Shown: positions 55,381 to 63,715 of the stretch, one piece after another
Layout of the letters: the number at the start of each line of letters is the position of its first letter
Numbering within the stretch: the stretch's first letter is position 1
NCBI RefSeq assembly: GCF_022601975.1
Contig: NZ_JAKVIR010000001.1
Coordinates: forward strand, 248,001 to 312,000
Origin: Pontibacter sp. E15-1
GTDB lineage: Bacteria > Bacteroidota > Bacteroidia > Cytophagales > Hymenobacteraceae
Length of the DNA: 64,000 bases
Direction of reading: 5' to 3'
Notes under the pieces: generated by a model
The model's input: only the letters and a program-made list of their open reading frames with translations
What the model was told of the DNA's origin: nothing
The model's database searches: none
Position numbers and translations under genes: made by a program

Positions 55381-56472
55381 TTACTCCGTTACGCGCACCT
55401 TATCCCCTGGCTGCAGGTTTATCTGGCCGGATATGATCACTTTCTCCTGCGGGGAAAGGCCGCCAAGCACAATCACGTCCTCCCCAGACACGTTTTGCAC
55501 CTCAATGGCCTGCAGCGCCACGGTGTTGTCTTTCTGCAGCACAAACACCTTGGCGTCTTTCACGCTGCCCACAAGCGCTCTTCGGGGCACAAACAGCCGC
55601 GTGTTGTCCTCTCCTGTCTGAGCGTTCAGCATGGCGGTCCCGAACATGCCTGCCTTTAGGGGGAACTGGCTTGTGTTGTCCACCTCTACCTCCACGTCAT
55701 ACTTCCGGCCGGCATCTGCCTGCACACTAATGAGCGTGATGTTGCCGGTGAAGGTATGGTTCGGGTATACTTCGGTGATGATCTTGACAGGCTGGCCCTC
55801 CTTAACCTTGATCACGTCTTCCTCAGGCACTTTGAGCACCATCTTCAGTTTCGAGATGTCGATCACGTTGCCCAGCTGCATGCCTGTGGTGGCGAAACTT
55901 CCCTGCTCCACTTTCACCTCCCCCACAATGCCCGACATGGGGGCATACACCACCGCATACTTCATCTGCTGCTCAATGCCGGTCAGGTTGGCGCGGGCGT
56001 TCTCCACGTTCAGCGCCACATCCTCATACTGCTTCTGGCTGATGGCCCCAGCCTGCACCAATCGCTCGTAACGCTCTTTGTTTTTCACGGCGTTGTTGTA
56101 AGAGGCGCGTGCCGTGGCCAGGTTCGACTGGATAGCCGTAGGGTCAATCCGGGCAACCACCTGCCCGCGTCTTACCTGCTGCCCTTCCGCAATGTTGAGC
56201 TGGATGATGGAGCCCTGCGCCTCAGCCACCAGGGGCAGCGACTTGCGTGCCTCGAAGGACCCTGGGAGGGTGATGGCGCTGTTCAGCTCTTTCTCGGTGA
56301 CAGTCGCCACTTTTACGGGCATCGCCTCCACGCCCTGCGGCACCGCCTCGGCCCGTTCGTTAATCACCTGCTTGTTGCCGATGAGCTTAAAGATGATGAA
56401 GCCCACCACCACCACAATGATCCCGATGGCTACGTAAGTGGATGTCTTGGTTTTTTTGTTCGTGCTAGTCAT
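55381..56472 (-). CDS. RND periplasmic adaptor (membrane fusion protein)
   Basis: 363 residues. N-terminal membrane anchor (IGIIVVVVGFIIFKLIG), lipoyl/barrel half GSIIQLNIAEGQQVRRGQVV, coiled-coil hairpin ~100-150, second lipoyl half YAPMSGIVGEVKVEQGSF and a C-terminal barrel/MP domain. It joins the pump to the TolC-like channel. Second gene of the operon. Confidence 0.93.
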   Translation of the reverse strand: MTSTNKKTKTSTYVAIGIIVVVVGFIIFKLIGNKQVINERAEAVPQGVEAMPVKVATVTEKELNSAITLPGSFEARKSLPLVAEAQGSIIQLNIAEGQQVRRGQVVARIDPTAIQSNLATARASYNNAVKNKERYERLVQAGAISQKQYEDVALNVENARANLTGIEQQMKYAVVYAPMSGIVGEVKVEQGSFATTGMQLGNVIDISKLKMVLKVPEEDVIKVKEGQPVKIITEVYPNHTFTGNITLISVQADAGRKYDVEVEVDNTSQFPLKAGMFGTAMLNAQTGEDNTRLFVPRRALVGSVKDAKVFVLQKDNTVALQAIEVQNVSGEDVIVLGGLSPQEKVIISGQINLQPGDKVRVTE

Positions 56473-56501
56473 GGTCGCTGGGTTATCTTTTTATGGATGA
56501 G

Positions 56502-57854
56502 TTACTTAACTGGGGATGTCTCCTTGATGATCTGGCTTAGCTGCCCGCTGCTCTGCATCAGGTCCAGCTCGGCCAGGTTCATTTGCAGCATGGCGGTGAG
56601 GTACTGCGTTTGGGCCTCTTTGAGGCCATTCTCGGCGTTAATCAGCTCGGAGAGCGGCGCAATGCCCTCGGTATAGGAAAGCTTGGCCACCTGGTAGAGT
56701 TCCTCGGCCACCTTCATGTTTTCCTGCTGGGCCTCCTGCACCCGCTGGTTCTGCAGCACATTGTTTCGGGCCGTCACAAACTCGTTGGTGATGTTGCTGG
56801 CCAGGTACTGCTTGTTGAGCTCAAGCTGGCGCAGCTCAATGTTGCTCTGCACTACCCTGCTGCGCTTGGCAAAGCCGTCGAAGATGGGGATGCTGAGCTG
56901 CAGGCCATATAAACCGGACTTAAAGCCCTGCGTCTGTCCGGTCTCAAACAACTCGTTTGTCTGCCCCTGCCAGCCGTAGTTGGCGATCAGCGACAGCTTG
57001 GGCAGATACCCGGCCTGGATGTTTTTGGTGTTCAGGCGCTGCAGGTTCATTTGATAGTCCAGCAGGGCAAGTTCGGTGTTGGCCTCCAGGTTCAGTTGCT
57101 GTAGCACTGGTATGGGGTCTGCCCCAACCTCGGTGATGGCAACCGGCTGGCTGGCGGGCACGCTCATCAGCGTTTTCAGGTTGTTGATCAGCTGCACATA
57201 GGTATTGTTGGCGTTGGAGAGTTGGGTCAGCAGGTTGGTGTTATTTACCTTCAGCTGCTCCACATCCACTTTTTTGATGATGCCCTCCTTAAACTGCTCG
57301 TTGGTGATGTAGATCAGCTGCTGCATCCGGTCTATGTTTCCCTTCACCAGCTCCTGTTGCTTTTCCACCATCTGCAGTTGCATATAGATGTTCACCACAT
57401 TATAGATCAGGTCTTCCTTGGTCTGGAAGGTCTGCAGCTCGTACAGCCCCTGGCTCTCTTTGGCGGCCCGAATCCCGACGATGAGCGAGGGATCAAAAAG
57501 GACCTGAGATGCCTGTGCCGTTACCCCCATCTGGTACTGCGTGCCGAACTGCACTGCCACCGAAGTGCCGGGCTGTCCAAAAACCTCGCCGGGCAGAATC
57601 TGGGTGGCCCGCTGGAAGTTGTCGGTGAACGTGGCGTCACCGTTCAGCTGGGGCAGCGCCGCCGCCTTCACCTCCTTGATGCGGTAACGGTTCTTCTCCT
57701 CGTTAAGCTGAGTGCTCTTCAGCTGCGGGTTTTGCTCCACAGCCAGGTTCACCGCCTCAATCAGCGAGAGCCGCAACGTGTCTGCTTGCTGTGCATAGCC
57801 TTGCAGACAAAGCTGCAGCAGCAGGAAGAGTGACAGAGATAATTTCTTTTTCAT
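56502..57854 (-). CDS. TolC-family outer membrane channel
   Basis: 450 residues with signal peptide (KLSLSLFLLLQLCLQGYAQ). Two long coiled-coil repeats of the outer membrane efflux protein domain. It is the first gene of the efflux operon; its ATG lies 22 bases from a palindromic operator. Confidence 0.93.
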   Translation of the reverse strand: MKKKLSLSLFLLLQLCLQGYAQQADTLRLSLIEAVNLAVEQNPQLKSTQLNEEKNRYRIKEVKAAALPQLNGDATFTDNFQRATQILPGEVFGQPGTSVAVQFGTQYQMGVTAQASQVLFDPSLIVGIRAAKESQGLYELQTFQTKEDLIYNVVNIYMQLQMVEKQQELVKGNIDRMQQLIYITNEQFKEGIIKKVDVEQLKVNNTNLLTQLSNANNTYVQLINNLKTLMSVPASQPVAITEVGADPIPVLQQLNLEANTELALLDYQMNLQRLNTKNIQAGYLPKLSLIANYGWQGQTNELFETGQTQGFKSGLYGLQLSIPIFDGFAKRSRVVQSNIELRQLELNKQYLASNITNEFVTARNNVLQNQRVQEAQQENMKVAEELYQVAKLSYTEGIAPLSELINAENGLKEAQTQYLTAMLQMNLAELDLMQSSGQLSQIIKETSPVK

Positions 57855-57875
57855 ATATGTGTTTTTTTATTTTAT

Positions 57876-57899
57876 TTTGTTCAGTATTTTGTGAACTAA
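57876..57899. promoter_or_regulatory. Operator 1 of the GbsR/MarR regulator, before the efflux operon
   Basis: TTTGTTCA (57876-57883), 8-base spacer, TGAACTAA (57892-57899). One arm mismatch from perfect symmetry. It nearly matches operator 2 at 58430-58453 in arms and spacing and lies just upstream of the tolC-like start. Confidence 0.7.
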
Positions 57900-57913
57900 A
57901 CTGGGCAAAAAAT

Positions 57914-58390
57914 TTAACTGTGCTGCTCCTCGAATTTTCGATACAGCACAGGCAGCTCTTCGTTCAGATAATCCATAAACTGGACCAGCCTTTCCATACT
58001 CTGGTTAAAGTTCTTGGTATGGTCCGGGCGTTGCTGCAAAATCTGCTTCAGAATATTGTTAAAGTTTGATATGTTGTTCAGGTCCGCCTTCACGTCCTCC
58101 TGCCAGCTCATCACCCGGCTACAGAAGTAGCGCTTGCGTTCACCCAGTTTGGTTTTATACTCTATCTTGTTCGCACTTAGCAATTGGTTGATCGCCTGAC
58201 TGGTGGCCCCCTTGCTGATACTAAGCGTATCCTGGATCTGATCGAAAGTCAGCTCGGTCTGGTCGCTTACTAACAGAAGGGCCACCACTTTAGCCATGGC
58301 TGGCTGGAAACCTTCCTTCTCAAGCAAGACGGCAAGTTTCTCCAACAGCTCAATTTGCTCTACCCTAAGTTTTATGCTATTTTCAGACAT
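57914..58390 (-). CDS. GbsR/MarR-family transcription regulator of the efflux operon
   Basis: 158 residues. Winged-helix core: FQPAMAKVVALLLVSDQTEL then LTFDQIQDTLSISKGATSQA as the DNA-reading helix-turn-helix, and a C-terminal dimerisation helix pair. GbsR relatives usually repress osmolyte or efflux genes and release on ligand binding. Two matching palindromes, one in its own promoter and one in front of the tolC-like gene, strongly indicate that it controls itself and the pump. Confidence 0.88.
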   Translation of the reverse strand: MSENSIKLRVEQIELLEKLAVLLEKEGFQPAMAKVVALLLVSDQTELTFDQIQDTLSISKGATSQAINQLLSANKIEYKTKLGERKRYFCSRVMSWQEDVKADLNNISNFNNILKQILQQRPDHTKNFNQSMERLVQFMDYLNEELPVLYRKFEEQHS

Positions 58391-58410
58391 ATTGTTTCCC
58401 TTTAGTGCTA

Positions 58411-58441
58411 CAAATATACGAAAGTTTTTTTAGTTCACAAA
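58411..58441 (-). promoter_or_regulatory. Perfect Bacteroidetes promoter of the GbsR/MarR gene
   Basis: Read on the minus strand: TTTG (58438-58441), 19 bases, TATATTTG (58411-58418). This is an exact fit to TTTG-N19-21-TAnnTTTG. The -33 element lies inside operator 2. Confidence 0.75.
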
Positions 58442-58453
58442 GTATTGAACTAA
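58430..58453. promoter_or_regulatory. Operator 2 of the GbsR/MarR regulator (autoregulation)
   Basis: TTAGTTCA (58430-58437), 8-base spacer, TGAACTAA (58446-58453): perfect 8-bp arms. It covers the -33 promoter element, so bound protein should block its own transcription. Confidence 0.75.
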
Positions 58454-58665
58454 CTATATTTCTAAATAACTGTTTTGTGACGTGTTTTTGGTGTCCGTTT
58501 CCATAGCGCATGGGTTAATTTCGCCTTCATAAGCTAATTTACCCATGCGCTGCGCGTTACGGAAAAGAAAGAGATACCTATACCTGGCTGGGCTTATACT
58601 GCGCGCAGCCAGGTTCTCTGCGATAGGTTTGCCAGTTATACCTCTACATGCTGCTGCGGCCACTG

Positions 58666-61263
58666 TCAGAACCTAAACCCCACCGACACATGCGGCAGCA
58701 CGTCGTCCTCGGAGATGCCTATCACGCCCTGCAGCAGAATGAGCTTGGCCGGTATGAGGTATAAACCTCCCCCAAAACCGTCGTGCCATTTGTCGGAGTC
58801 CTCTCCCTTGACCCACACGCGGCCGACATCGTTGAAACCCAGCAGGCCCACTGAGCCCGGGAACAGGTATGAGCTGAAATCAAAGAGCTTCAGGCGCAGT
58901 TCCAGGTTGTGGTATAGCATGCGCTCGCCCGCGAAGCGGTAGTTGCGGAAACCCCGGAGGTTGTTGCTTCCGCCCAGGTAAAGCAGCTGGTAAAAGTTCG
59001 GCTCCCCCACGGTGGCACCCCCGCCAAAGCGGTTGGCGATCACGAGGTTCCCGCTGCTCCCGGGACTCAGGTAAAAACTGAACGCGGACTGTACCTGCCC
59101 ATACGCCTCCCGGTTATCGTCCAGTTGCTGCATGCCCGTGAGCGAGGTGCTCCAGTGCACCCCGCGCGACGGGAGCAGGCTGTTGTTTCGGGTGTCATAC
59201 TCCAGGCCCGCCACCAGGCCGGTGAAGAACTTCCGGGAGAAGATGGCCTCCGACGGGTTCTCCTCCTGGTATGAAATGATGAAGCGCCCGTTGTTTTCGT
59301 CGGCCTCGTTGCTGTAATATTGGGCTGCCACGCCGCCATTTATACTGAAGTGCTCACCCAGGGACCGGTGCAGCCGCACCTGCGAAGTGATGAAATCGTA
59401 GCGGGTGCGGTAAAAGCGGATCGGCTTATCCCCTACCTCCACATACTCGGTCTCGTTGCCCACCCCGAAAAAATTGCTGGTGTTGTTCGGTGCCTTCCCA
59501 TTCACGTCCACCGTCAGGTTGGCCTTCCCGATCGCGTCGGTAAACTCCCCTGAATAGTCAAAAAAGAAGGCTTTGGTTGCCAGTGCATGCCCCGCCATCA
59601 GGCGGTGCCGCGCCGCATAGGGCTCTTTCCGGAACCCGTGCTTGGTATACAGGAATCCGGCGCCCAGCAACACCCCGTCGTCCAGGTTATACCCCGCCGT
59701 CACCTGCGGCATCAGGATGTCATACTGGTATGTGTTGGGTTCGTAGTCATTCACAGTGGTGTCGGCGGAGGCCTTGATGGTAGCCAGCGAGGCCTTCGGG
59801 AACGTGTTTTCCTTGTCTGAGCGATCATATAGGAGCAGTCTACCGCTGTTGCGGAACCCCTCTTCCACCCGGAAGTCGTCTTTGCCGCCCCCCCCGATGA
59901 CCCGCACTTTTATAGGGGAGTGCTCTTTTCCCGCCACCGAGAAAATATCGCCGCCGCCTCTCCCGTAAACCCGGATCTCTTTGGTGACGCTTGGCAGGAA
60001 CGTGCGGTGGTATAAAAGCCTGCCGTTGCTGTCGTCTTTTTTAAGATCGTGCACAGTTACCGCAACGCTCCCGTCTGCCTGGGTATAGTTGATGTCCACA
60101 CGCTCCCGTTTGTCGGATATGGGGATGTCCACGGTTTTGGCCAGAAAGCGGTAATAGTCCAGGGCCACTTTCTCCAGGTTATCCCGCCTCGCGATCATGG
60201 TGCGGGCAATCTTGTCGCCGGACAGGGCGTAGATGCCAGCGGGCATGCGGTGCACTGCCTCGTAGACCAGGGAATCGGTCAAGGTTTGCTGCACCAGGCC
60301 AATTTCCTCGCGCCACGCCTCCTCGTCCAGGCTCTGCAGAAACAGGCGGTCGAAGTAGCGGGCGTTGAAGTTCAGGCCCTTCACGTCCCTAATTTTCTTG
60401 TCATACCCCTGAAACTTGGGCATAATCCATTTGCGGGAGGCGATGGAGGGGATCACGCCGGTGTTCACGAAGAACACCTGGTCGCGGTCGCGGGGCACCG
60501 GGCGGTACATGTCCCCCACCTCGTCCTCGGTCTCTACCCAGCGCCACTGGTCGGCGTGGCGGTCCCAGTCCCCGATCACGAGGTCGAGCAGGCGGGCCCG
60601 CAGCACCAGCCGCTGGTCCACGCGGTTATCGTTGTCGTCCTCCAGCTTCTCCAGCACCTTCTCGGTGTTGTCGGTGTCCCTGGCCGTCAGGGGCTCGCGC
60701 TCCTCAAACAGGTATACCTGATTGGCATATTCCCGCCGGTACTCACCCAGCGCGGGGTCATCGGGCAGGTATACAATCTCGGGGTTGGCGTGCGGCACGT
60801 TCAGGGCCTCGGCCAGCGGTGGCACCACCAGGGAGGCAAAGGGATGGGAGGCCGAGATCTGGTCCTGCACGATTGCTTTGGCCACGGTGGCCCGCAGGTT
60901 CTCGGGCAGCGCCAGCCCGGGGTCTTTCTGAACCGTGCGCAGCACCCACTCGTTTCCGGCGGCATCCTGCAGGCGCAGCGACCTGGTTTGCTGGCCCCCG
61001 CCTTTCTTCAGGATCTTCATCCCTCCTTTTTCCTGGCTCAGGTGGAAAACCCGCATCTGCACCGGCGTGGCCCACAGGGCACGGTAATTCTCCCCGAACC
61101 AGAAGCGGTGCGCCCGGCTCACCGCGTCATACTCGGGTGCGATGGCAAGGGTCACGCTGTCGGGGGCAAGCGGTTGTGCAGGAGCGCTGGTTGCGCCTAA
61201 GGCAAACAGGAACAGGTATAGAACACAGCGCTTTACCGTGTCTTTCAGGTGATGAATGGGCAT
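58666..61263 (-). CDS. OMP85/BamA-type beta-barrel protein with kinase-like N-terminal domain
   Basis: 865 residues from ATG 61263, which gives signal peptide CVLYLFLFALGATSAPAQ; an ATG 11 codons upstream is less good. Residues ~55-400 look like a HipA/CotH-type kinase fold: KKGGGQQTRSLRLQDAAG, then WVLRTVQKD with K113 as a beta-3 lysine candidate, VYLFEERE, the catalytic-loop-like VIGDWDRHADQWRW (D234), and PRDRDQVFF (D259, D261) in the metal position. A linker with VRVIGGGGKDDF leads to a C-terminal surface-antigen barrel (~530-865), with GGSNNLRGFRNYRFAGE and the final SVGFRF. The barrel is firm; the kinase assignment is inference from motif order. Confidence 0.8.
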   Translation of the reverse strand: MPIHHLKDTVKRCVLYLFLFALGATSAPAQPLAPDSVTLAIAPEYDAVSRAHRFWFGENYRALWATPVQMRVFHLSQEKGGMKILKKGGGQQTRSLRLQDAAGNEWVLRTVQKDPGLALPENLRATVAKAIVQDQISASHPFASLVVPPLAEALNVPHANPEIVYLPDDPALGEYRREYANQVYLFEEREPLTARDTDNTEKVLEKLEDDNDNRVDQRLVLRARLLDLVIGDWDRHADQWRWVETEDEVGDMYRPVPRDRDQVFFVNTGVIPSIASRKWIMPKFQGYDKKIRDVKGLNFNARYFDRLFLQSLDEEAWREEIGLVQQTLTDSLVYEAVHRMPAGIYALSGDKIARTMIARRDNLEKVALDYYRFLAKTVDIPISDKRERVDINYTQADGSVAVTVHDLKKDDSNGRLLYHRTFLPSVTKEIRVYGRGGGDIFSVAGKEHSPIKVRVIGGGGKDDFRVEEGFRNSGRLLLYDRSDKENTFPKASLATIKASADTTVNDYEPNTYQYDILMPQVTAGYNLDDGVLLGAGFLYTKHGFRKEPYAARHRLMAGHALATKAFFFDYSGEFTDAIGKANLTVDVNGKAPNNTSNFFGVGNETEYVEVGDKPIRFYRTRYDFITSQVRLHRSLGEHFSINGGVAAQYYSNEADENNGRFIISYQEENPSEAIFSRKFFTGLVAGLEYDTRNNSLLPSRGVHWSTSLTGMQQLDDNREAYGQVQSAFSFYLSPGSSGNLVIANRFGGGATVGEPNFYQLLYLGGSNNLRGFRNYRFAGERMLYHNLELRLKLFDFSSYLFPGSVGLLGFNDVGRVWVKGEDSDKWHDGFGGGLYLIPAKLILLQGVIGISEDDVLPHVSVGFRF

Positions 61264-61357
61264 TGTAGTTTGGGTTGATGGTCGCGTGATTTGCATTCAA
61301 TTTATATAGAAGCCGACTAACTGTTGCATAAGGCATACTCTTTTTGTATCCCGGCGG

Positions 61358-63715
61358 TTATACCGCTTCCGCCTCATCGGTGGCCACACTCACCCGGATG
61401 GCTTTCAGGCCGCTCACGCCCTGCAGTTCCTCCAGTTCCAGGTGCTCTACCTCGCCGGTGAGCTGCTGGCGCTCCTGCAGGTAGCCGATATACCTTTTGT
61501 ATTCCTCGGCCACCTCGTTGCTGAAGTACACGATCGCGATTTTGCCGGGCTGCGTCAGCCGCTCCGCCGTGCCTTTGATGTGGACCTTGTCGATGCGCTT
61601 TTTCACCATCTGGTACCGGATGTTGTAGGCTCCCTCCACGTCAAAGCGCTTCTCGTCTTTCCGGAAGCTGATGTCGATGGTGCTGCCGTGCGCGAAGATA
61701 AGCTGCGTGGTCCGGATCGGCACCTGCATCTGTGGGAGCAGCGAATGCGTGAGCCGGGTGACGCGGGCCATAAAACCCATCTGCATAAGCCGGAAGTTGT
61801 GCAGGTACAGCAGGGCAAAGGGCCGGGCTGGCGTGATGGACTGGCCAATGTAAACGTCATATTCCACACCGTCTGTCCGGAAGGACTCGATATAGCAGGG
61901 GAACGACTGCTGCAGCTCCTCCTGAAAGGCCTTCACCTCGCGGTTTACGGCCTTGTTGATGCGCTGCATCGACTCCTCCAGGCTGCTGCGGTGCTGGTGC
62001 GCCGCTCCCTGCTCCGGGTCGATGTGCTGGAAGTACGCTTCCATCAGCTGTTGCGTTTCGGGGTAGTGCAGCCTGTAGTGCCGCAACAGCGGACGGATCT
62101 CCTGCTCCAGAAAGGCGTTGATGCCGATATCGCTTCCCATTTTCAGAAACTCGGAGAGGCTGTCGAGCCATTTCCTGCACGTCGCGATCTTCTCGTCCAG
62201 AATGCTCAGTTTGAAATGCCCGTTCAGGTCGGTGAGGGTATGGATGAGCATTTCGAACTCAGTCTCCAGGTCTGCGCGCAGGGCCCTGTTGCGCTCCACC
62301 GTAGAGTCCCGCATGTCGATGGCGCCGTACAGGGGGTATACCTCGCTGAAGGACACGGGCCCAATCTCGGGGTGCTCTTCCTCCCGCAACAGGGCCTTCA
62401 GGTACTCCCAGGCCACTTCGTTCACTTTCCACTGGATGGATGGCTGTAACGGCGTGAACTCTTGCTTGATCACGCGGTCCAGCTGCACGTTAAACTCATG
62501 CAGGCTGCGGTGCAGCAGCTCGGCCAGCAACGGAATCACCTGCCCCAGCCGACTCAGCGTTTTGTCGCTCAGCATGCCCTGCACAGCCGAAGTGACCTCC
62601 AGAATGCCCACCAACCGGGTGTTGCGGAAAACGGGGAGCAACACGAGACCCGCCCCCTGCCGCTCCTGCAGCATGGTGGCGATAAAAGGGTATGCATGCG
62701 CGTTTTCATTGCCGGCTTGGAAGAACATCCACGCGGGCTTTTTGCGGAAATCCTCCAGAAACGCCATCAGCTCGCTGCGGCTTCCAGCGTCCGGGCTCCC
62801 CCACTGCATCAGGAGGCTCAGCGGGTGCCCGTCGTGGAAACCGATCAGCTTGTGGTTCAGCTCCACGAACGGCAGCAGCCCGAACGTGACCTTGTCGGTG
62901 CCCACCACCGCCTGCAACAACTTCAGCACGTGCTGCGAGGTTTCAATAAAGGACGCCGTATCCTGCCCGATGATGCTCGTTTTGATGTCCTCCACCACAT
63001 AATGGGCCGTTTCGTCGGTAGCCGTGAGGGTGGTGAACCCCCTGAAGTGGAACATGCCCAGCGGCAGCACCTCCTGCAAATAGGCGAAGGAGGACGCTCC
63101 CACCATATAGACATCCTTGAGGTCGAGCTCAGGCAGCTCGCCTATCACCTCCACCTCCACAAACTGCAGGTTCAGCGCCAGGCTATAGTACTTGACAAGC
63201 CCCGTGTGTTCCTCGTTTAGCGTGAAGACAATTTTCTCGGACAGGTTGGAGGCGTAGTTGTAGAACCGCTCGAGCAGGAAGGAGTAGAGGTAGAACAGGT
63301 TCAGCTGGTCCGCGTTTTCCATACCCTGGACGGGCACCGCCGAGAAGATTTTAGAGGTATGGGAGTGGTGCAGCAGCCGGTACAGGGCATCGGTGCCGAA
63401 AAAAACGGCGGGAGACATGGGCAGCCCGAGCCCCCACAGCAGCGCATCGGGGGGTATGGAAGGAGGCAGCAGATAGGCTTGCACCAACCGGAACAGAGGT
63501 TTGTAAGCACTGCTGTCCGCCAAGGGGATGTCCCCGAGCCAGTCCGGGTGCTGATCCAGCTCCTGCAACAGGTGCTGCTGCAGGTATGCTTGTGCCGAAC
63601 CGCTGGCATGGCGCTGCGCGCGCACATCGTCCCAAAACGTGCGGAAAGACAAGGTGGCGACCACAGGACTGTGCCCCACCTTGTTAGCGCCGGTATAAAG
63701 CAGTTCGTTTTTCAA
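61358..63715 (-). CDS. Large GAF-domain protein, unknown function
   Basis: 785 residues, no signal peptide or membrane helix. Around residues 320-410 is a GAF-like region (GAGLVLLPVFRNTRLVGILE). The middle has a conserved-looking EVYPLYGAIDMRDSTVERNR, and the C-terminal part a beta-rich domain (DVYIGQSITPARPFALLYLH) with basic strands. Bacteroidetes have many cytosolic GAF proteins of this length without assigned role. No catalytic output domain is visible. It lies 94 bases upstream of the OMP85/kinase-like gene on the same strand, so both may be one unit. Confidence 0.75.
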   Translation of the reverse strand: MKNELLYTGANKVGHSPVVATLSFRTFWDDVRAQRHASGSAQAYLQQHLLQELDQHPDWLGDIPLADSSAYKPLFRLVQAYLLPPSIPPDALLWGLGLPMSPAVFFGTDALYRLLHHSHTSKIFSAVPVQGMENADQLNLFYLYSFLLERFYNYASNLSEKIVFTLNEEHTGLVKYYSLALNLQFVEVEVIGELPELDLKDVYMVGASSFAYLQEVLPLGMFHFRGFTTLTATDETAHYVVEDIKTSIIGQDTASFIETSQHVLKLLQAVVGTDKVTFGLLPFVELNHKLIGFHDGHPLSLLMQWGSPDAGSRSELMAFLEDFRKKPAWMFFQAGNENAHAYPFIATMLQERQGAGLVLLPVFRNTRLVGILEVTSAVQGMLSDKTLSRLGQVIPLLAELLHRSLHEFNVQLDRVIKQEFTPLQPSIQWKVNEVAWEYLKALLREEEHPEIGPVSFSEVYPLYGAIDMRDSTVERNRALRADLETEFEMLIHTLTDLNGHFKLSILDEKIATCRKWLDSLSEFLKMGSDIGINAFLEQEIRPLLRHYRLHYPETQQLMEAYFQHIDPEQGAAHQHRSSLEESMQRINKAVNREVKAFQEELQQSFPCYIESFRTDGVEYDVYIGQSITPARPFALLYLHNFRLMQMGFMARVTRLTHSLLPQMQVPIRTTQLIFAHGSTIDISFRKDEKRFDVEGAYNIRYQMVKKRIDKVHIKGTAERLTQPGKIAIVYFSNEVAEEYKRYIGYLQERQQLTGEVEHLELEELQGVSGLKAIRVSVATDEAEAV

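Noticed and set aside
60049-61200. 383-codon plus-strand open frame
   Set aside because: Antisense to the OMP85/kinase-like gene; His/Val/Gly-rich product, no recognisable domain.
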